A stretch of 64,000 nucleotides of DNA from Aspidiotus rigidus (lineage: Eukaryota > Arthropoda > Insecta > Hemiptera > Diaspididae): the NCBI GenBank assembly GCA_035079385.1, contig JAVHKY010000015.1, forward strand, positions 6,820,001 through 6,884,000, read 5' to 3'. A model generated the notes under the pieces. That model searched no databases. It worked only from the letters and a program-made list of their open reading frames with translations, and was not told the origin of the DNA. This document shows positions 1 to 11,600 of this stretch, piece after piece (the first letter of the stretch is position 1; each line of letters starts with the position of its first letter). The translations under genes and the position numbers were made by a program.

Positions 1-66
1 TTCCACAAAAATTGATGTTAAAATGAAATCCAAATCACGTATTAATCGCACGCTACATGAAATAAG

Positions 67-792
67 AGGTGCGGATCAGGAGAGCAAAAAAGATTATATC
101 TAAATGAATCGAACGAACAAACGAACCCTCAAACATAACGAGAGCATCACCGCAGAACCTGAGCAACTTTTTCAGAGCAACTTGTGATAACGCGTGGCGG
201 ATACTCCCCGGAGTAAGATAATGATGCCGCGGGACTTCGAAATATTTTTGTAATTCCTGGACTTGGAAATATTTTCAACTGTCGGACTTGGAAATATTTT
301 CAACTGTCGGACTTCGAAATATTTTCAAGTGTTGGACTTGGAATTATTCTCCAACTGTTGGACTTTGACATATTTTCATACTTCTTGGACTCGTAAAATT
401 TTTCATTTTTGATTGTCCCCCACACTTGAAAATATTACAAAGTCCAAGAATTGAAAATGAAAAGTTTTACAAGTCCAAGAAGTACGAAAATATTTCAAAG
501 TCCAACAATTGAAAAATAATTTCAAGTCCAACACTTGAAAATATTTCAAAGTCCAACAGGAGAAAATATTTCCAAGTCCAAGAATTGAAAATGAAAAATT
601 TTACAATTCCAAGAAGTACGAAAATCTTTTCAAGTCCCGCGGCATCACTCTTACTCCGGGAAGTATCCGCCACTCGTTATCACAAGTTGCTCCAAAAAAG
701 TTGCTCCGGTTCTGCGGTGATGCTCTTGTTATGTCTGGGGGTTCGTTCGTTTCATTTAGATATAATCTTTTTTGCTCTCCTGATCCGTACCT
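67..792. mobile_element. Foldback element with 8-bp target duplication
   Basis: Long inverted repeat. The left arm begins AGGTGCGGATCAGG and the right arm ends with the matching CCTGATCCGTACCT. An exact 8-bp direct repeat, GAAATAAG, flanks it at 59-66 and 793-800, so both boundaries are well fixed. The outer ~180 bp of each arm is unique sequence. The inner part is a degenerate ~27-bp tandem repeat (gacttggaaatatttt-like) that is itself inverted about the centre near 410-420. No coding capacity. The 8-bp duplication fits hAT-like or Merlin-like transposases, but the termini do not identify a superfamily. Confidence 0.85.
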
Positions 793-1030
793 GAAATAAG
801 ATTTCACTTTTAAAGAAATGCTAATCACAGAAAATGATAGCTTGCACGTTTAATAAAATTGTACACGTTGAATGATTAGATTCACGCTAAACACAGCAAA
901 TATCCTGGTATAAAAAAAACTCACGTTCCAATTATTGATTAAAGTTAAAAAAAAAACAATATCTCGATAGTAAAAATTGAATAACATGTGGATGATAAGA
1001 AAGTATTCTGATGAAATCTCGACTTTCGAG

Positions 1031-1310
1031 CTATATAGGAGTCAAAATTTTTCCAAGTTTTTCGCCGGACGGCCTAAATTTCAACTCTTGAGCTATATAC
1101 GTGAACCGGTCTACGAAAACCCGGCTTAGCCTAGTGATAGGAAGGGGACTTAAAAAAATGATGGCTTTCTCAACAAAGTTAAACGAGGAACGCAGGGAAC
1201 CTTTTCCAAGTTCCCCTCCTATTGTGTATAGCTTGGGGGTTGAAATTTTTCCAAGACCCTCTCCTGTCATATATTGCTCGAGAGTTCAAATTTTTCCAAT
1301 TCTTTTTTTT
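1031..1310 (+). repeat. Degenerate minisatellite (gagctatat/acttggaaa type)
   Basis: Several imperfect units of ~45-60 bp. Each has a gagctatata-like word, a purine-rich tract and a run resembling aatttttccaag. The same family recurs at 24755-25060, 27405-27475, 46555-46990, 61490-62000 and 62805-63065. Non-coding. The short open frames across it are by-products of the repeat. Confidence 0.6.
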
Positions 1311-1991
1311 TTTTTTGTAGCTTTGTTACAAAAATATTACTTGACGTTCTGACCTACCCATTAGGTGTTCCATATTTAACGTGAGCTGGCATTCTATTCT
1401 TTATAGCGAGCGATTATAATTATATATGTAAGAACGCTTTACCGTTCTCACGAATTTTCGTGTTGATAGCGTTGCATCGATACTTGCAGTCAGTTTTGGT
1501 AGCTACATCTTTCTATATCTATCTTCTATCTTCTATATTATAAGAGAGTCATTGTCGCCTTTTCACGTCGAAACTACGGAACCAAACGACATGAAAGTCA
1601 GCATGATGAAAGTCGATACCTCCTAAAGTGTTTATATCGTAGTGAAATTGTGAAAAGTGTTTTCGGTAATCTGTAATTGAGCTTTAAAAGACGTTTTGCG
1701 TTAGTGTGTATGTGTGAGTACGTATATATTCACTTCGCTTATCGGTTACCCTAGCGCAACACAATACATCGTTATCAGTGCCAAAGCAACCACATTCGCT
1801 CTGTTCGTTTATACGTCCGGTGTACACATTTTTACACTTTACCTAAAAAATTGTTACGCCGATACTTAAGAAAATGCCCACTTTCTTCGAGATTTCAGCG
1901 TTCTCCCGTCCAGTATGACGCAACATCATGTAATTGGAATTTGAGATGCGTGTGTTTATGTGTGAGTGCATTCTGATTCTGTACTTCCTGC
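1311..1991. other. Spacer, nothing recognised
   Basis: AT-rich unique-looking sequence between the minisatellite and the next element. I see no open frame with coding character, no RNA gene and no repeat ends. Confidence 0.4.
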
Positions 1992-1999
1992 CTTTTATC

Positions 2000-3634
2000 C
2001 AGAGTATTGCAGCCAGCCGAAAGCCAAAAGCCGAAAGCTGAATTCAGTCAAATTCCCGGCCATTAAGCCGAAAGCCGAAAGCCAGCTTTATGTTTACTCT
2101 TGGAAGCCGAAAGCCAAATTCAGCCGAATTTTTTCCGGCTGATTTTCGGCTTATTTCTCATACGCGCGAAATGACATGACGTGTGACACGCAGTTCTCGA
2201 TCTTGTGGGCTGTAATCTGTATAGCAGGCTAGCAGTATCGATCTGAACTGGTGATCCCTGTTATCAGAGTCTGCCTGTTATAACTAGTACTATTAAATAT
2301 TAATCGTGTTTTTAACATATTGTCTGCACTCTGTTGCGACGAGAGGGTGTGCGAAGTATTAATCGAAAGTCTCCTCGTGCCTTATCAATTCATTTCGTTT
2401 GCCGTATGCCATACTTGGAGTAAGAGGTTAGTAAGAGTGATGCCGCGGGACTTTCAAATATTTTCGTACTTCTAGGACTTGAAATTTTTCATTTTGAATT
2501 CTTGGACTTGGAAATATTTTCAACTGTTGGACTTGGAATTATTTTCCAATTGTTGGACTTTGAAATATTTTCAACTGTGGGACTTGGAATTATTTTCAAA
2601 TTATGGGACTTTGAAATATTTTCAACTGCTGGACTTGGAATCATTTTCCAATTGTTGGATTTTGAAATATTTTCAAATTATGGGACTTAGAATTATTTTC
2701 AACTGTCGAACTTGAAATTATTTTCAAATTGTGGGACTTTGAAATATTTTCATATATGTGTGAAATTTTTCATTTTCAATTCTTGGACTTAGAAACAAGA
2801 AGTATGAAAATATTTTCAAGTCCAACAATTGGAAAATAATTCCAAGTCCAACACTTGAAAAATTTTACAAGTCCATTTATGAAAATACTTCGAAGTCCCC
2901 CCTCCCCCCATTGGAAAATAATTCCAAGTCCAATAGTTGAAAATATTTCCAAGTCCAAGAAGTACGAAAATATTTCAAAGTCCTGCGGCATCACTCTTAC
3001 TTGCCTCATACTCCGAGTATGACATACGGCGAACGAAACGAATTGATAAGGCACGAGGAGACTTTCGATTAGTACTTCGCACATCCTCTCGTCTGTTGCG
3101 TGCTTGTGTTGTGTGTATTCCCGGGCCCCGGCGATTTTCAAAATGGGTCGTCATAAAGAATCGACAACCAGATTAAAATCATATTGATCGGGAGAAAGAA
3201 TAACTTGTGCCACTTCCAATTCCAAACTCATTTTTTCATATGTGAATTGAATTCAATGAATTGATCTCGAAAATTTTGATGCTCAAACCTCAAACTTACA
3301 CGCTTCCCTCAGAAGCAGTCTGGCTTACCATGTTTTCGGCTTTCTGCCTCGTTTGTCAGTTTGTCACTCAATCCACAGAACACAGATTCATATTTTTGTT
3401 ACGTTTTTCATTCCCTGGTTGCAACAAACCGACAACAAAATCATCAGCCAGCCAAAAATCAGCCGAAAATCAGCTGAAATCCCGCCAAAAAATCAGTAAT
3501 CAGCCAGCCATAAGTCAGCCGAAAGCCAGCCGAATTTTTCTGATCAGCCATAAGCCGTAAGCCGAATCCAAATTTTTGGAGGTCGTCAGCTTCAGCCGTA
3601 AGCCGAAGCCGAATTTTTCGGCTGCAATACTCTG
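2000..3634. mobile_element. hAT-like element with AGCCGAAA-rich arms, interrupted
   Basis: Terminal inverted repeats CAGAGTATTGCAGCC (2000-2014) and GGCTGCAATACTCTG (3620-3634). They are flanked by an exact 8-bp direct repeat CTTTTATC at 1992-1999 and 3635-3642. CAG-type ends plus an 8-bp duplication are the usual hAT signature. Next to the termini are G/C-rich simple tandem arrays built on gccgaaagcc/agccgaaaat (about 2010-2160 and 3430-3620), in opposite orientation at the two ends. No transposase is present, so it is non-autonomous. A second foldback (2338-3093) sits inside with its own target duplication, which makes this the older insertion. Confidence 0.8.
2338..3093. mobile_element. 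Nested foldback element sharing the 67-792 core
   Basis: Inverted arms start GACGAGAGGGTGTGCGAAG and end with the complementary CCTCTCGTC. A 6-bp direct repeat TGTTGC (2332-2337 and 3094-3099) flanks the element. The arm tips differ from the 67-792 element. The inner parts are the same: both pass through a ggagtaaga...gatgccgcgggactt junction into the inverted ~27-bp array of gacttggaaatatttt-like units. The two short open frames at 2479-2715 are only this array read through. Inserted in the hAT-like element at 2000-3634. Confidence 0.75.
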
Positions 3635-4296
3635 CTTTTATCAAAGCCTGTATCAGTTGTGTTTTTATTTCTATTAAACGAGCACCGAGAATCAGCATAG
3701 TGATACAAGTATTTTATTATCTTTAATCGGGTTTTTATGTCCCCGGTTTAACTCATCGAATTCTGAATTTATCGAGTTGTACTCTTCAGTGCAGGTCGGT
3801 ATCATTCGTGTCTAGAAGGTTCTAGCGTCAAAATTTTTCAAAAAATTTCATTAGCGCGGCTTTAATCGAGTTCTTAAGTTTTAAGGCACAGCTGGACGTA
3901 TGAAGCATGTTTTCACTTAATATGCCTGTACTTTCCTTCCAAGCATGAACGTGAAGTTTTTGTATGCGTAATGCATGTACAGACCTGTTCGTGTATTGTA
4001 GTTTGTAACAAAGTCTCTACCAAATTCCTGTCAGTGTTTTCTTAGTGGGGCAAAATGAAAGAAGTTCGATCTTAATGCAGTAAAAATAGCAAGACGTAAG
4101 AAATCTAATCTTAGTCGACATTCGTTTGCTGTCGAAAAGAAGAGAAATCAAGGGATAATGATAAGTGGTTTTCTTATAACGGTAATGTTGATTAAAAACT
4201 AAAAAGTTGTATTGGCAATATGAACGTCGTTTGCTTATTTAAAGATGAAAGTTTGAAATTAGGTGAGCTACCGCCGCTTCCTGATGTATTTAATTT

Positions 4297-4575
4297 TTGC
4301 AGCAGAATTTTGCTAAAGAAGAGAAAAAGTCTTATTGTGCAAAGCAATTTATTGTGGGTGAGATTTTTTCGCACGAAATAAAAAGTCAAATATCACGAAG
4401 AAACAAAGACTATAAGCGGTTGAGAATAATTTCACAAAAAAAATTAAAAAATCAACATGAAAAAAATGCATTAACGAAGAAACAAAAAAATCACAAAAAA
4501 TTAAAACTTTTGACCGAAAAATTAAAAGCATTGAAAAATTATAAAGAAAACATTTTTTGGTCTATTTCACATTGA
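4297..4575 (+). CDS. Hypothetical Lys-rich short ORF, probably a TE remnant
   Basis: A 92-codon open frame, about one quarter lysine and with no recognised domain. An alternative frame starting at 4220 gives another short Lys/Arg-rich stretch, which suggests a frameshifted remnant rather than an intact gene. No splice context or neighbour supports a function. The frame lies just upstream of a Helitron-like 3' terminus (5138), so it may be internal to that element. Confidence 0.2.
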   Translation: MQQNFAKEEKKSYCAKQFIVGEIFSHEIKSQISRRNKDYKRLRIISQKKLKNQHEKNALTKKQKNHKKLKLLTEKLKALKNYKENIFWSISH

Positions 4576-4830
4576 TAATAATAAAATCATTATTTTCATA
4601 TTAAGAACTTTTCTTTTAATGAAGATGGAATGAAAAATTGAATTCCAAATCTGACTAAAACGAAATCATCGGTAGACCTTAACAGAAAGAAATTCGGATC
4701 TCTTGAGTACTAAATCTCAGTGAGAAAAAAAGCTTCAGATCTTTTGGGTTCCAGATCATGACAGGAAAAGAGAAACTGTAGATTGAATTCAGGGACTACG
4801 AGTATTGAAAATATCCCCCGTAATTACCGG

Positions 4831-4853
4831 AAAAAAAAAAAAAAAAAAAAAAA
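4831..4853. repeat. Poly-A tract
   Basis: A run of more than 20 A residues within otherwise unique AT-rich sequence. It could be an old retrotransposon tail, but no element is recognisable upstream. Confidence 0.5.
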
Positions 4854-5110
4854 AGGAATGATCGAAATTATTAAAAAAAAAAGAAATTTGAATCATGAAT
4901 TTCAAAGATGCAAGAAATCTTCAAGTAGCTACTGAAATAGTAATTCGTGGCGAAAACAAACGATATTGGAACTCGCTTCTGTTTTTCTATAATATTGATT
5001 TCTGTTTTGTTTTTGTTTCCAATTTTCTTTTTCAGTTATTAAAGTTAATTCCTGTAACAGTCATTTAGTACTTATTCTGAACAGATACACGCTTATGTCG
5101 CTACAATGTG

Positions 5111-5138
5111 CCGCCCGAAGGGCGGGTAATTCAGCTAG
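5111..5138 (+). mobile_element. Helitron-like 3' terminus
   Basis: A GC-rich hairpin CCGCCC-gaa-GGGCGG (5111-5125) is followed about 10 nt later by CTAG at 5135-5138 and then a T. Hairpin plus CTRR followed by T is the canonical 3' end of Helitron rolling-circle transposons. The body would lie upstream (lower coordinates). I could not find the 5' TC end, and no Rep/helicase frame lies in the preceding 1.5 kb, so this would be a non-autonomous copy. Confidence 0.65.
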
Positions 5139-5306
5139 TGTTTTATAATTAAGGTAGATAAGAGTAGTAGACAGTTTTCAATTGATTTCACGTTTTGTAC
5201 GCGTGTTGAGGTATCGGGAAAACGGAATGCCGGAAAGACTTCGAGCACCAGTAAACGATCAGTCGATATTCTTACATTATATATTCCCCTAAAACTACTT
5301 ATCAGG

Positions 5307-5893
5307 TATACCGGTGTGGACCAGAAAGATGTTACCAGTTAAATGGGAGTTCGCACTAAATTCACTCCTGTACAAAAATTCAAAACGTTAAACGTATACT
5401 TCAAAACTACAAAATTTGTATTTCAATTTTATCTTCAATTTGCGTCCCTACCCAACTATCTACAACTTTTTTGAGCCGAGTTCTGAACCAAAATGTGCCA
5501 AAAATTGACCAATTAGTCAAAATTTTCAAAAATTAAAAATCGTTTAAATTTCCATATTATTTTCACTTGATTTAAAAGTGAAATTTAATGCTGATTCTGA
5601 AGAAAATATGTGAATAACCCTACAAAGTTTGAAAGTGACGGGATTTTCAATTTCTTACTTCGGAAATCTTGGCGAATTGGTAAATTTTTGGTACATTTTG
5701 GTCCAGAACTCAGTTCAAAAAAGTCGTAGAAAGTTGACCAGGGGCGCAAATTGAAGATAAAATTGAAATACACATTTCATAGATTTGAAGTATACATCTA
5801 ACGTTTGGCGTTTTTGGCGTTTTTACGCTAGAACAGATTTAGCGCAAACTCCCATTTAACTGCTGGTAACATCTTTCTGGTCTACCCGGTATA
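5307..5893. mobile_element. Foldback element, ~587 bp
   Basis: Imperfect palindrome. The left arm (about 5307-5545) starts tataccggtgtggaccagaa; the right arm (about 5650-5893) is its diverged complement, ending ctggtctacccggtata. Both arms carry matching blocks (for example caattttatcttcaatttgc and its complement). Flanks may include a TA duplication. No open frame is convincing; the one on the minus strand at 5585-5773 is arm sequence. Confidence 0.75.
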
Positions 5894-5904
5894 TTTGTAA
5901 ACGA

Positions 5905-8437
5905 TTTTTTTTTTTTTTATTTAACGAGCTTTAAAACTGCAAGGTTATTAGCTCGACGGTAATACATGGTATGAAAAAAGAGAGGTAAGAAGATAATAAT
6001 TAATGTGGAGAGGGATGAATGTAAACGGTCAAGTTGTTTAGATGTTGTTGTAAAAGTTTGTTGATTGTAAGTATTGTAGGGTACCAGAAATGATTTCATG
6101 GTTGTTTTTGAGTGCGTGAGTGAGGGAGGAGGGGGTAGAACGAAGAAGTAAGAGTTGGGGGCAGGAGAAAAAATGGTCGACAGTTAAATTGTCTTGTTGA
6201 CAGTAGGGGCAAGATGGAGGGGTTAGGATGTGTTGGTTAGTTATGTGGCAGTGAGTAATTTTTGTGTGACCAATTCTTAGACGGGAAAAAATCACTTCTT
6301 CTCGTCTTTTGTCTCTGATGGAGGAAGACCAATAAATACGAAGGAGTTTATTGTTAGATTGAAGTTGCCAAAGTGAGTTTCATGCAAGATTGGGTGACGA
6401 GTGAACGGTAGTAATTTTTATAGTCTAGAGATGGTACAGGGTAATTATCAGTTATTTTGTCGAAAGAGGTGGCTTGTTTAGCGGCTTGATCAACAGCATC
6501 ATATTGAGCGAGGCCAATGTGTCCGGGAATCCATATGAAGGTTATTTGGGTGTTGATTAAGTTTGGAGTATGAAGTGTGAGGTGAATGCGTTGAACGATT
6601 GGATTTGAGTTGTATGCATCTGTAAGGGAATGAAGAGAAGAGAGGGAGTCACTGAGGAGAAGGAATTGGCCGTTTGGGGGAAGCTGAGAGAGGTGAAAGA
6701 GACAGGTAAGTATGCCCATAAGTTCCGCTGTAAATATGGAAGCTATGTTGCGGATACGTTTTGAAAATATTTCTCCGTCAATGGAGTATGCGTACGCTGC
6801 TTTATTAGATGTTTTAGACCCCTCAGAGAGGCATAGTGTGTAGTGAGGGTATTCTTTGAGTAATTTTATGACGAGTTGGATACAAGCAGTTTTGTCATAT
6901 TTGGGAATTGAAGCGCTGCGTGGAAAAGGGGCCTCCGTTCCATAAGAAATACATTAGACGGAGGCCCCTTTTCCACGCAGCGCTTCAATTTCTGTGAGAT
7001 CGAGACGTATTTTGGGTTGAGGGAAAGTCCAGGGGGGTAGGTTGTATGAATGGGTTCTAGGGGGTTTGCTGTGAACGGTTTATTAAGCGAGTGATTAAAT
7101 TGTAGGCGTTTATCTTTTGTGGAGAGTTGACTGTTGTTAGCGTGAAAGATTCGACTGAAAATTGGAAATTGCGGAAATTGGGAGACAGAAGATAAAAAGT
7201 TCGAGGTTAAGGTGAGTCTACGAAAGTGGAGGGGAGGTTCTGCGGCTTCTGCGAATAGGCTAAGTTTAGGACTAGTACGGTAAGCTCCCAGGGCAATCCT
7301 GAGGGAGGATGTTTGGATGGGGTCAAGTAAGGTGAGAACAGTTTTATTGGCTAGGTTATAAATTGGGGAACCATAGTCTAATTTTGAGCTTTTATAAAGT
7401 TTGAGGAGCAATTTTTGGTTGCATCCTTTCGAGGGGTGAGATAAGAATTTTAAAATGTTTAGAGCACGTATGTTAATAGCTATTAAGAAAAGAAGAACGC
7501 TGAAAACTTCGCCTTGAGAGACTCCGTTGTGGACCGAAAGAGATGGGGGGGAGGTTGTGTTATTGATTCTTACTAAAAGGGTTCTGTTGTTGAGAAAAGT
7601 TTCAAGTATATTTGGAAGTTGGCCTCGGAGACCGATTTCATAGAGTTTGGTAGCAATAAGATGTCTCCAGACCCGAGAAAACGCTTCCTGGAGGTCGAAG
7701 AAGATGGAGTATAAAGAAGATTTGTTGGTGGATGCATCGTTGATTTGGGATTGGAGGTCAAAAAGAGGTTGTATTGTGTTCCGTCCCTTTCTGAAACCGT
7801 ATTGGAAGGGGGAAAGGATGTTGTTTGATTCTAAATACCACAGGAGTCTTTTGTTCAGCATTTTCTGGAATAGTTTGCCAAGAACACTGGAGAGGACTAT
7901 AGGGCTGTATGAGATTGGGAGGAGTGGGTCAGAGTTGGGTTTTAGTACAGGGAGGATGATGACTGTTTTCCAAAAGGTGGGGTAAATATTTTGTTCGAAA
8001 ATTGTATTAAATAAGGAGAGGAGATAAGAGAGTGAGTGTGGGTGGAGATTTTTGATCATGGCCGAGTGTATATTATCAAGTCCAGGGGAAGCGTTTCTCA
8101 TGTTTTTATTTATAGTAGTTATGAGTTCAGATTCAGAAATAGGGAGATTGTATAGAAGCTTATCATTTGTAGGGGGGTCATAAGATATATCAAATTTTTC
8201 TTGTTGGAGTTTATAACGTAAGAAATTGGGATCGTAATTATCGTTAGAAGATACAGAAGTGAATTGTTCAGCTATTAGTTCGGAGATAAGAAGGGGGTCT
8301 GATGTGGTTGTGTCGTTTGTTTTCAGTTGGGTGATGGGACGGAAGGAACCATTGCCTGTGAGTTTCTTGATATCTCTCCACATAGTAGAGATAGACACAG
8401 GGTGGTTCAATCCCGCGACTGAACGAATCTTATTCAA
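5905..8437 (-). pseudogene. 5'-truncated LINE with RT and RNase H, catalytic box lost
   Basis: A non-LTR retrotransposon on the minus strand, with its tail at a T run (about 5909-5924 on plus). The reverse transcriptase frame is 6866-8437 (523 aa). It shows RT motif A (FFDLQEAFSRVW), motif B (GVSQGEVFSVLLF), then jumps straight to the thumb (LKFLSHPSKGCNQ). The F/YADD catalytic box and flanking residues are absent, consistent with an in-frame internal deletion. Downstream in another frame is an RNase H domain (6354-6719 and upstream residues; IWIPGHIG, QAAKQA), with the usual TDGS seen as SEGS. A terminal C/H motif follows (HCHITNQ...CPYCQQ...DHFFSCP, near 6160-6250). The RNase H plus C-terminal zinc-like motif fits the I/R1-type group. 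The N-terminal endonuclease is missing, as expected from 5' truncation. The copy is inactive. Confidence 0.9.
6906..6990. repeat. Perfect 33-bp inverted repeat inside the LINE
   Basis: Left arm 6906-6938 and right arm 6958-6990 are exact reverse complements (both contain CGCTGCGTGGAAAAGGGG or its complement), separated by a 19-nt loop. It lies in the LINE ORF without breaking the frame. It encodes two mirror-derived peptides around ERRPLFHAA. It looks like a local inverted duplication made during or after insertion. Confidence 0.85.
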
Positions 8438-8634
8438 TTACGATTCAATCAACAAATAGTCAAACATACAGCATCTACAGTTCCGGTCAAAATGTTATTT
8501 TATCATTGAAAGAAAACCAAAATAGTAACATAGGTACTATAATCTGTTTAGTTATGTTGGGTTGTTCATAAGATAGTTACCTAGCATGTTTATATATTCT
8601 ATCATAATTTTTTCTCTTTCTCGGTTTTCTTTAG

Positions 8635-11600
8635 GAGATGAACCCACTCATAGTAAAACGCCAGGACCAGAGTAGTACCGGTAAGTAAAAAGTATAATTT
8701 CTATAGTAGGCTACATCAGATGGTGTGATATTGTGGATACGTCCTATTTATACAGTGGCGTCCAATTTCTACAGTCTAACGCCCAATTTTGACGTCTTAA
8801 GATTACGGCTCGCAATCATTACGTGCACAAAAATTACGACTTCCTTAAGGAAGTTGAACCAGAAATGTAAGAGCTGTTCCATGGGTTGAATTGGTATTGA
8901 GAATTCAAATCAAAATCTTTAAAATGATTAAGTTTTTCTGAGTTCCTTGTATCATGGTGTACGTAGCCTGAAAGTTTCGTCGTTTGCTTTGTTCACTACA
9001 ATTTTCAAAAGACAGGGTTGGATGGCCTCCTTGAGGTTGAGCTTTGTCAGAGTGAGAAGCTCCTGAGGATTGAAGTTTTGGAAATCGAGGATAGAAAAAA
9101 GAATAATGCATGATTATATTTTAAATTTTGTATTTTTCTTTTCGATAAAAACAATACTGTTCCCAATTCTCTGGAATAATCTCATTCATTTGTTGTGGAT
9201 AATCGCAAAATGCAACGCAGATGTTCAATATTTTGTTTAGCAAGAACACTAATGCATCTTGCAACAAAATTCATGACAAGTGAAACGAGCTCATTATAAA
9301 AAATCTATACACGCACACTATCAAAAAACAGAAAGCAGTACAGTTTTTAGCGTTTGAAGGTATTATAGAATTGCAAATGAATTTTTTCTCTTTGAATGTA
9401 AGTATGCAGTACAATCTGGTAGTTGATAGCTCACCTTCTGCAGGTGTAATGAACGGGGAATTGAGCCAATCTTCATTCTTTGATAAGAAAACTGCTATCG
9501 TTCTCTTACATTTCTCCCAACGTTTAGCTAAAGTACAGTTGAAAACCTGAATCTTCTTTATTGTCTTTTCTTCATTTACAAGTACCTTTTCTGTGGTCAT
9601 GTTCAGCAGAAAGTTGAAGAGATGATTGTTGGCTTTTTCCCGGTTACCTCCACTGGGCATACATGACTGGGAGTGTAAGTGCTCAAACAAATGACGATTT
9701 GTGATCATCACTCTGAAATTAATAAAACTTGATGGATACAAAAAACAGTACGACTATAATCAACGACTATAATCAACGTAAATATTCGGTCTCTTGTGAT
9801 TTTTATGCCAAGAACACTAGAAAGAACTGTGAACAATACTTACAAGCTTCTTCACAATCGATACTGTTGCGTTCAGAGTATGTCTTCTTTGAGATGCTTA
9901 GAACAAATAATTCTGTATAATTTCTTCCGTATACGTGAAACTAGAATGCACAAACATGTTCACAATACAATGAGAAACTCAAACAAAAAATTATCATCTT
10001 GACAGATATTTCACGCCAATATAATATACCTATACTTTTCAGCTCTCTAGTCGTTTTTGATGAAATGGATATAACTTCGGGGATATTTTAGATAGTAAGT
10101 TACTGCTATTCTATGCTAGTTGAACTCAATGATAAGAGCAATCCGTTATCAAGCAATCCTAAGAACGATATCTATAAATAACGAATACTTTTATCAAATA
10201 TTATACTTTCATTTAATTTGTATTGAAAATAGTTTGCAAAAATTTATTTAAGCTTATACTCATTACGTAGGTACCTAGTAGAACAATTCATGACCAAACA
10301 AGAACAACTGATGATAACGTAGGAATAATTGAATATCTTCGGATCTAGACAAAAAACAAGAGAAACTTCTGAGCGATTGAATTCTAGGATTATAATTATA
10401 AAACGATAATATTGAATAGAGAACTCACCGATTTAACAATTCTTTCTCATGTAACTTTGGCGTCAATTGACAACTACGAAAAAGAGTTCGTTTCGAAATT
10501 CTTGGGTAGATATCATCATATTAAATACCTTCATATACGTGAGTATGGATCGTCGGTCTAGTTGAATTGTAATTAGAATAATATTATTCAGTACTCAAAA
10601 TTTTCAAATACTTACAAACTGAAAACCACTCTTATCATTCGAACACTAAGGCGCCAACACATCTGATACGCAGTTTCTACCACTACTTACCACCGCAAGT
10701 GAGGCTCTCAATTTTATTAAGAGCTCACGTTTTTAATGAACTATAACTTCACTAGGAGGCGCATATTGGCAGCTAAAATTTTCATGATTTAAAAGCTAAT
10801 GCTTCACAAAATCAAGTTCCAATTGTCGCTTGACGCAATATGTCGCAATCTATTAGTACCAGTCCATGAAATTGTAACTTTATACTCAAGTAGATAGGTT
10901 TTCACCGTGGTTTTCACTTAAAAATAGTGTTTTTTGGGATAACTACTGAAATTCCAACCTCGGATTAATATTTCATTTGGAAATAGAGATTTCAAGGAGA
11001 GAAAAAAAAAAAAGTCAATGACGAAATCAATTTTTAGGTCAGAATATGGTTTTCAATTATGTGCCTATAGTGAGCATTTTTTTCATATAGTTGATACAAA
11101 TTTGTCGGAAAAAAATTAAGAATAGGTAACTATAAAAAAAAATTATTTTGGTGGAAGTGTTGTAATATTTTATCCAACTATATTACAAAGAACAATCCTA
11201 CATATAAATATTGGCATTTCTCGATAACTTTTTCTGAGGAGGTTTGGCCGCAATTTTCTCAATCTGGACCAGTGTGACGTATCTAGTAATATTATTTTAG
11301 ATAGGGAAATGACACAGAGATATTCCATTATGATATATATCTGATCAACCGGTCTTATCACAACTACCTAGCGTTTCAATTAACTGTACGTGCATTCAAC
11401 TTCACTTCGCAGAATCTTTTAAGCATTATAGAAAGAATACTAATTTAAATGAGGTGATAAAATTCATGAGGAAACGAATTTGCTTCTCTGAGGAAGAACG
11501 TGTGTACGTTCGAAACATCGATCGTCGTATAAGTAAAAAATTTTTTAAGGCGACAGTGCTTTCAAGTTCATTATTTTGTTTATTTTGTTTATTATGTTTA

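Noticed and set aside
2479..2715. Two overlapping plus-strand ORFs rich in FSNCWTLKYFQ-like repeats
   Set aside because: Direct translation of the ~27-bp foldback core array in two frames.
7647..7985. 112-aa plus-strand ORF
   Set aside because: Antisense shadow of the LINE reverse transcriptase frame on the minus strand.
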